DNA of 64,000 bases from Guyanagaster necrorhizus (lineage: Eukaryota; Basidiomycota; Agaricomycetes; Agaricales; Physalacriaceae). The notes under the pieces were generated by a model. That model saw nothing but the letters and a program-made list of their open reading frames with translations. It had not been told where the DNA came from and made no database searches. The number at the start of each line of letters is the position of its first letter. The first letter of the stretch is position 1. Below are positions 58,025-64,000 of the stretch, one piece after another. The position numbers and the translations under genes were made by a program. The DNA lies in contig NW_025064890.1 of the NCBI RefSeq assembly GCF_019112545.1, positions 1,369,993-1,433,992 of the forward strand, in the 5' to 3' direction.

Positions 58025-59044
58025 ATGCCCTCAATCAACCCATCAGACCCAAACTTTGACCATGAGTTCTTTGAACTCCTTGCTTCTATCATCAGAATAT
58101 TATTAAGATTATTGGTGATCATCCAGCTATGCCAGGGATGCCACTCAATCACTGCTTGGACCATCAGGCACTACAACAAGTTCCAACACATTCAAGAAAT
58201 TCTACACAATGTAACCTCTGACCTTCCACTTCATGACATCCCTGACTCCTGACAAATGTCCCACCAGCCTCCAGCAAGCCTCTTACCTGAAGCCAGGTCT
58301 AGCAGCTCACATCAAGGGAATGTTCAAGAAGAAGAAAGACCCTGATACCCCCTCTCAACAACTCAGCTGAGACTGTGACTCTCACCTCACAGGATTTCAA
58401 AATCTGTGGGTCACTGGACTCCCACCTGATCATGAGGATGAGGAGATCCTGAGAGACTTCTTTCAGCAGTCTCCCTCTCCTGACCATACCTCCACCTCTC
58501 CAACTGGAGGGATTGGTAACCATGCCAGAAATTCTCTTAGTTCTGCTCAGATGGCTGTAAGATCCAGATATGTGACATCTGGAAGCCAGCCTGTGAGCCT
58601 CACCACCTCTCTCTCATGCTTAGTCAGGATCAGCAGTGAGATGGGAAGGCCACCCTCAGAGTGACTCACTGATGAGCATCGAAACAGAAAAACCCAAGAT
58701 GAAATCATACATAGGTACTTCTCCACCTGAGACACAAATATTCCCTTCAACTATGATGAGGCCCTTCGACAGAAAGAGCAGAGACAGCAGACAGCACCAT
58801 GACTGGTTCTCAGTGAGCTTGAGGAGCATATCCTTGAGAGTGGAAGGCAGAGGAGGCAGGCTGCTGAGTATGACCATGAGCATAAAGAAGAGCAGTGAGC
58901 CATTGAAAGGACTCGACTGGAGAGGGTGAATATCTCCAACTGGTATGGAATCCAGCCCGAAGTCACATCTGTACTTGCACCAGTCAAGGCCAACCCATCC
59001 CTCTCAACCCCAGTCTTCTGAGAACTCAGTACTGACTCTGATCC
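58025..59044 (+). pseudogene. gag N-terminal extension of element B, cut by element C
   Basis: ATG 58025, MPSINPSDPNFDHEFFELLA, then a hydrophobic run (SIIRILLRLLVIIQL), LRHYNKF-like and SDLPLHDIPDS. Later parts, in the same frame as far as can be followed, read DFFQQSPSPDHTS, a coiled-coil region LEEHILESGRQRRQAAEYDH and NISNWYGIQPEVTSVLAPV. All align with the leader of E. Ends at 59044. Confidence 0.82.
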
Positions 59045-59499
59045 TGTTAAGCCCAAGCGTCACGTGCAGCTAATCACGTGATAAACGATTGCACCTCACA
59101 CTTTGGGTGATCAATCGAGTCCACGAGGTTGACCGACTGTGGTGTGTCACAAGGCTGTCAGAGCAGCTCGAGAGTAGAATGGTGTGTATAAACTTTAGCT
59201 CGAAGCTGGGGACTACCAGCGAGAGCTGTCCTCCTTAAATACTACTGGGTGATATCTAAATATATACGACTACTTATTGTGTGTTGCTGGGTCCTTTGTG
59301 CCCATTGTCCTAGGGCATCGTTACCGTACATAAAAGGTTCGTTGTGCGTCATTGAGCGCTATCTCCTTCGTCGAAAGACAATGGCGGATTGGACTAGTCG
59401 TGCTAACTAGTATCCCCATGATCCTAGATGCTTGTCTTAGCACCATGACTAAGCACAGATAGGGGTTTAAACAGAAGAAAAGTAGTAAAAATCGTAACA
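59045..59499 (-). repeat. 3' LTR of element C (455 bp)
   Basis: TGTTACGATTTTT at 59499 to GGGCTTAACA at 59045. Contains TATTTAAGG near 59240, AGCTTCGAGCTAAA some 34 nt later with its CpG intact, and two CACGTG palindromes at 59061-59066 and 59075-59080. Confidence 0.95.
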
Positions 59500-59532
59500 T
59501 TACCCCCTCATTAAGACCATTGTCCCAATGGT

Positions 59533-62500
59533 TTAATTAAGGGATAGTTCATAGTCGTGTATGGCTGTCTCCATGTTCATATATTTTTCGTTGACCCATT
59601 GATTTGATTCTGGGCCGTATCCCTTCCAGCTGACCAGGTAATCCACCGTTGTTGTCATTCCGCCCCCTTTCGCTTTGACACGATGGAGTTTATGGTTGAG
59701 CACGTGATCAATTTCGAAATGTTCTTCATCGTTGATCAAGTCCGGGGGCGGAGAAGGTGGTCGTTCCTGATTAGGGAAGGCGGGCGCTATATAGAGATTT
59801 AATAGCGTTTCATTAAATACGTCGTGGATTTTCCACGTCGGTGGTAAGCGTAATTTGTAAGCACTTGGTCCAACATTCTTTATGACCGTGAAGGGGCCTG
59901 TGCGCTTGTCGTCGAGTTTCTTTTTTGGGCGTGGCAGATGAAGGTTCGTCGTATCCAACCATACTTTATCGTTTGGTTGGTAAGTATGGCTCGGGCGTCG
60001 ATGTTTATCGTAGTTCTTTTTCATCGTTATCGCTGCTTTTTCCAATGCTGCCTTTGTTTCATTGTGAATCTTTTCCATGTCGGCTGCGAAGTTAGATGAT
60101 GCTGGTGTAGTCACACGGAGCTGACTTGTTTGAGTGATGTATGAGTGTCGCCCATGGTTCATGAAGAATGGGGTCTTTCCCGTTGTGGAGTGTATGCGAT
60201 TGTTATGTTGAAAGGCTGCGAGCGCAAGCCACTCCGTCCAATCGTCTTGTCGATAATTGATGAAAAGTCGTAAATACTTTTCGACTTCCTGGTTTACGCG
60301 TTCCGTTTGCCCGTCTGTTTGGGGGTGATAGGCAGTGGACGCATTTTGTTTGATGTTTAGGATGCGGTATAGGTCGGTAATGAATTTTGAAACGAATTGG
60401 GGACTCCTATCGGAGATGATGACTTGGGGCATCCCATGTTTGGCATACACTTCATCGCATAGGATTCTGGCCCATCCTTCTGAATTCAATTCCGTGGAAC
60501 ACGGAATTGGGATGATCGCCTTGGAGAATCGATCCACTATGATGAGGATTGCATCGTAGTCATTGCATTCGGGCAGACCAGTGATCATGTCGACCGAAAT
60601 ATGTGTCCACGGAGTGGAGGGCACCTCGTTAGGATGTAGTGGTGCTGCCCGGGCCTGCATGGAGGCCTTCCCTTGTTGACAGGCTTTGCAAGCCTTTACA
60701 TATGTTGCGATGTCATTTCCCATTTTCGGCCACCAATACTCTCATAAAACGAGTTCTTTGGTTTTGGCAATGCCCGGGTGTCCTGCCGTTATGTGATCAT
60801 GGCGGGTGGCGATAATCTCGCTGTGTAGTTGTTGATCTCGGGGGATGTAGATGCGCCTGTCATAGTGGATTAAACCTCCCTCTTTAGTCATTCCTCGTTC
60901 GTGGTTGAGTGAAGGGGCTACCCGTTGATCCCATTTGTGACTATCTCACGTGGCACTCTTGATCCGTTCATGTATTTCCTCCTCTGTTGGCATTATCATG
61001 GCTCGGAAGTGTTCCGGCCTCAATAATGTTATTCCTTCGTTATCGGCCCCTCCCTGATCATGGTCTGATCGTCGACTTAACAGGTCGGCTTTCTTGTTCG
61101 CCGTTCCTGCCTTATGATGTAGGGTGTACTGGTATTGGCTGAGCTCTGTTACCCAGCAGGCTTGTCGTCGGTTGAGTTTCTGTGGTTGTCGGAAATATCG
61201 TAGGTTCTGGTGGTCTGTCCAGACCTCGAATACTTCCTCAGCTCCAATAAGATAATGTCGCCATTCTTCCAGAGCAAGCATGATGGCGAGTAATTCCTTA
61301 TCGTAGATCTCATAGTTTCGTTCCATGACGGTTAAGGCTTTGGAGAGGAAGGCTACGGGTCGCCACTTCCCATCCTGTTCCTGGGAGAGAATGGCTCCTA
61401 TTGCCCCCTCACTCGAGTCAGCTTCTACCCTAAATTTTCCTTCCTGGGTTGGGATAGCCAATACAACATCTTCGGCTAGTCGCCGTTTGAGGTCATTGAA
61501 GGCGGTTCGTTGGGAGAGTCCCCATCCCCAGGGGGCGTTGCCCGTTAGCTGTGTCATTGGGCAGACGATCTTGCTATAATCGCGGATGAATCGTCAGTAA
61601 AAGTTTGTGAACCCAAGGAATGACTGCAATTCCTTTTTCTTGCTGGGTTCTGGCCACTCGGTGACCCCTGCGACTTTTACCAGGTCCATTCGGATGCTTC
61701 CCTCGCTGATGATTACTCCGAGGTATTCCATCTCCAGTACCTCGAATTCGCACTTCTCTGCTTTGAGGAACAGCTTGTGTTTCCTCATTAGGGATAGCAC
61801 CTTCCGTACTAGCCTTCGATGTTCCTCTTTCGTTTTGGACATGATCAAAATATCGTTGAGGTAAATCGTTACCTTCCCTGTGGAGATGAGATCTTTAAAG
61901 ATATCGTTCATCATCCACTGGAAGGTAGCGGGGGAATTTGTGAGCCCGAAGAACATGACTGTTGGTTCGAAAAGTCCCCGATTAGTGTGGAATGTGGCCT
62001 TCCACTCGTCTCCCTCCTTGATTCGAACGTTATTATACCCCCATTGTACGTCAAGTTTTGTGTAGTATTTGGCACCCCGGAGCTTATCCATTAGCTCCGA
62101 GATCAAGGGCAATGGATACCGATTTTTGATGGTCATCTCGTTGAGTTTTCGGTAGTCCTGGACCGGACAGAGTTTTCCATCCTTCTTTTTGACAAAGAAG
62201 AAAGGAGAGGCCATGGGGGACTTCGAGGGTCGAATCCTGCCACTCGATAGGTTTTCATCTAGGAACTTATCAAGTTCCTGCTGCTCGTGATGGCCGAGAG
62301 GGTAGGTTTTGCAATCTAAGTTGGCGTTGGCATTAGGGATTAGTTCAATTGCATGGTCCCAGGGTTTTTGGGCAGGCAGCTCGTCGAAGCTCTCTTTCTC
62401 GAAGAGATCCCTATAGTCTCGCGCCCACTCGGGTACCATTTCCTCAAACATTTTCTCGTCCTTCTCTTGGTTCACTCTGGCGGCCAAGTCATTCACATGG

Positions 62501-63420
62501 TGAATGGCCCGTATGTGGATCTCCTTTTGGAGATCTATTGCGAGTATGGTTTCCCCATCTTCCATCTCCTTGTCCCACCAATCCTCAGGGTCCTCATCCG
62601 GTAATTCGAATGGAATCTTCCTGCATCTGCACCTAGCGAAAGTGATTCGACCGGTCTTCCAATTGATTAGCGGGTTATGGCGGATCAGCCAATCATGTCC
62701 GAGGAAGAGCTCTTTTGTTCCAAGGTCGGTTACTGCCAAGTCAATGTGTTCGGAGTGGTCTCCGATGGTTAACTGGAGTTCGACGAACTCCATGATGGAA
62801 CCGGCCTGGTTTTTGGTTCCATCGGCATTGTATACTGGTATTGGGGCCGCTGTTGCCCTAGTCGGGAGCTGATGCTTGTCGACAAAAGCTCGGTTGATTG
62901 AGCTCCCTGTACAGCCGCTGTCGATCAGGGCGGTTACTTGGTATGTGGCCCGGGAGGTTAGCACCTTGATTTGCCCTTTCGTGGTCAAATCCCGTCCGGG
63001 GGTCTTGGTTCGTAGGATGTATTTCTTTGGTCCTCGGAGTTCGTCTAACCATTCGAGGGCCCAACAACGCTCGGCCTTCTTGATTCCCTCGATCAGTTCA
63101 TCTACCACTTCTTCAGCTCTTGTCCGATGGATCCAGTTTCGAAGCACGGCTTTTGCCGCCGCTTCGTCCTTGGCGTCCTTAATGGCTCTCCATGTCCACT
63201 CGGTATTGAATAGCTTGAGCCACATGGTAGGACCCTCTGTCCATGTTCAGCCCGAGGGCGTTTGAGTTTTTTCTTGCGATTCGTCGGTGTGTTTTACGAA
63301 TGATCTGGGTGTATTCGGATGCATGGTAAACATGGATGTAGCTACAGGGATACTATCAGTCTGACTAGCAGCTGTTGCTGACACACCGTCAAGTTTTTTG
63401 GCCAGTCCAGTGGAATCGCT
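59533..63420 (-). pseudogene. pol of element C (PR-RT-RH-INT-chromodomain)
   Basis: Protease ALIDSGCTGSSIN at about 62.92 kb. RT about 62.4-61.65 kb: FFFVKKKDGKLCPVQDYRKL, MFFGLTNSPATFQWMMND, catalytic box YLND at 61863-61852 instead of YLDD. RNase H 61.5-61.1 kb: FRVEADSSEGAIGAILSQEQ, RNYEIYDKELLAIMLALEEW, TDHQNLRYF, ADLLSRR. Integrase: CKACQ at about 60.7 kb, core Asp in SVDMITGLPE, Asp in ISDRSPQF, Glu in YHPQTDGQTERVNQE. Chromodomain FEIDHVLNHK...DYLVSWKGYGPESNQWV up to the stop at 59533. Four TGA stops, each one transition from CGA, TGG or CAA-type codons. The altered RT box and the stops make this copy inactive despite its youth. Confidence 0.95.
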
Positions 63421-64000
63421 CACTGGCTGGCCTCGCCTTTTACCTCCTCGATCTTGGTTTCCTTTCCAAGGTCTTCCTCCTCCTTCTGGAGTTTGGCGAT
63501 CTGCATCCGTATGTCTTCATGGGTTCTCTTCTTCTTTGGGCAATCCTTTGCCATGTGTCCCTTCTGTCCACAATTAAAACACTTCCCTTCTTTCTTCATG
63601 CGGTCGATGTCCATCGGCTTTCCACTTCCGGTGTAGGTTGTGCCGGTCCCGGTTTTCTGTGTGCTGTAGGAGAATGAGGTCGTCGGGACGTTCTGGGATT
63701 TCGTTGCAGTGGTCCCTGACTTGTTCGGGGCCGGCGGGTTCTGCTTCCTGGGAGTGTCTTGGAAGGTCATTGACTCCGCCTTCTGCCTCTGTCGCTCTTT
63801 GTACATTTCTACAATTCTCTCCTTCCATTCGTCGTAGCCAATTGGCATCAGACCTTTGACGCCGATTGCGGAGATCATGGTGATGTAGGAGGAAGGGATG
63901 CCCCTTTTAAGGGCCTCGACCATTCGACCAGTGTTGCCGATGTCTTCCCTGATCCCGGCGAGCTTGGCTAGCCGTTCGAGTTCATCGAAGTAGTCTGTGG
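63420..64000 (-). CDS. gag C-terminal part of element C (continues past window)
   Basis: Open frame through the window end on the minus strand: capsid end (MVEALKRGIPSSYITMISAI, GYDEWKERIVEMYKERQRQK), linker (TGTGTTYTGSGKPMDIDRMK), CCHC zinc knuckle CFNCGQKGHMAKDC at about 63582-63541, and a charged tail ending at TGA 63420. Gag coats the RNA and forms the particle. Pol overlaps in the -1 frame at CAGTGAGCG. No lesion in the visible part. Confidence 0.92.
   Translation of the reverse strand, partial: TDYFDELERLAKLAGIREDIGNTGRMVEALKRGIPSSYITMISAIGVKGLMPIGYDEWKERIVEMYKERQRQKAESMTFQDTPRKQNPPAPNKSGTTATKSQNVPTTSFSYSTQKTGTGTTYTGSGKPMDIDRMKKEGKCFNCGQKGHMAKDCPKKKRTHEDIRMQIAKLQKEEEDLGKETKIEEVKGEASQ

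Larger units (their letters stand above)
57509..59044 (+). mobile_element. Ty3/gypsy element B (family alpha): 5' LTR and leader only
   Basis: 5' LTR 57509-57967 and the beginning of its Gag extension up to 59044, where the 3' end of the minus-strand element C starts. B is inserted in the RT of A; its remainder must lie beyond the right window edge, after C. CpG-poor. Confidence 0.88.
59045..64000 (-). mobile_element. young Ty3/gypsy chromovirus C (family alpha), 5' part outside window
   Basis: Minus-strand element inserted in the leader of B. It keeps abundant CpG and long frames, interrupted in pol by only four TGA codons that I can see (60742-60744, 60946-60948, 61594-61596, 63247-63249). 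3' LTR 59045-59499, polypurine tract (GAGGGGGTAA, 59509-59500), chromodomain, integrase, RNase H, RT, protease, then Gag until the window ends. Confidence 0.95.

Noticed and set aside
60335..62872. Plus-strand ORFs of 74-122 codons across element C
   Set aside because: Antisense shadows of the intact-looking pol on the minus strand.
1..64000. CRISPR arrays, Shine-Dalgarno sites, operons
   Set aside because: The window is eukaryotic; no regular spaced repeats were seen.

Overview
The window looks like a repeat-rich stretch of a basidiomycete (probably Agaricomycetes) nuclear genome. The evidence is introns of about 50 nt with GT-AG or GC-AG ends, two F-box/LRR-type genes, two DUF6699-type genes, a fungal aldehyde dehydrogenase relic, and a dense load of chromodomain Ty3/gypsy elements. 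About 50 of the 64 kb is transposon sequence. Most copies have almost no CpG and are full of TGA/TAG/TAA stops that come from C-to-T changes on either strand, the usual mark of cytosine methylation decay or RIP-like mutation. The rightmost element (59045 to the window end) still carries many CpGs and is the youngest. The gene-bearing centre, about 26.4-40.6 kb, also keeps CpG.

Left block (1-25 kb) is a nest. The oldest layer is a decayed gypsy element F on the minus strand (14321 to about 25.1 kb). A Tigger/pogo-type DNA transposon (14506-18292) with matched inverted repeats and a TA duplication sits in F's integrase, and is itself split by a 1.38-kb insert. Element D (plus strand, 6557-14320) lies in the same F integrase, and element E (minus strand, 6556 to beyond base 1) is inserted in the leader of D.

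Centre (26.4-40.6 kb): a broken F-box gene and a truncated paralogue tail to tail, a two-exon DUF6699 gene (minus), an aldehyde dehydrogenase pseudogene lacking its catalytic core, a second DUF6699 gene (plus), a tRNA-Asp-like relic and a 73-nt near-perfect hairpin. Long intervening stretches hold no gene I can support.

Right block (40.7-64 kb): a complete 7,960-bp gypsy element G (43475-51434, minus) with identical-length 502-bp LTRs and an AGTTC target duplication interrupts an unknown coding relic. G carries an extra spliced gene on the opposite strand between its pol and 3' LTR. Then come element A (plus) holding a solo LTR, element B (plus) inserted in A's reverse transcriptase, and young element C (minus) inserted in B.

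Elements A, B, C, D, E and the solo LTR form one family (called alpha here) with 455-471-bp LTRs (TGTTA...TAACA), a very long Gag with an N-terminal extension, a Gag/Pol overlap in the -1 frame and a C-terminal chromodomain. Both alpha and the unrelated G show a short LTR segment 34 nt downstream of the TATA box that is complementary to the bases just after the 5' LTR, which is what Tf1-type self-priming would need. All boundaries were set by eye; no database search was possible.
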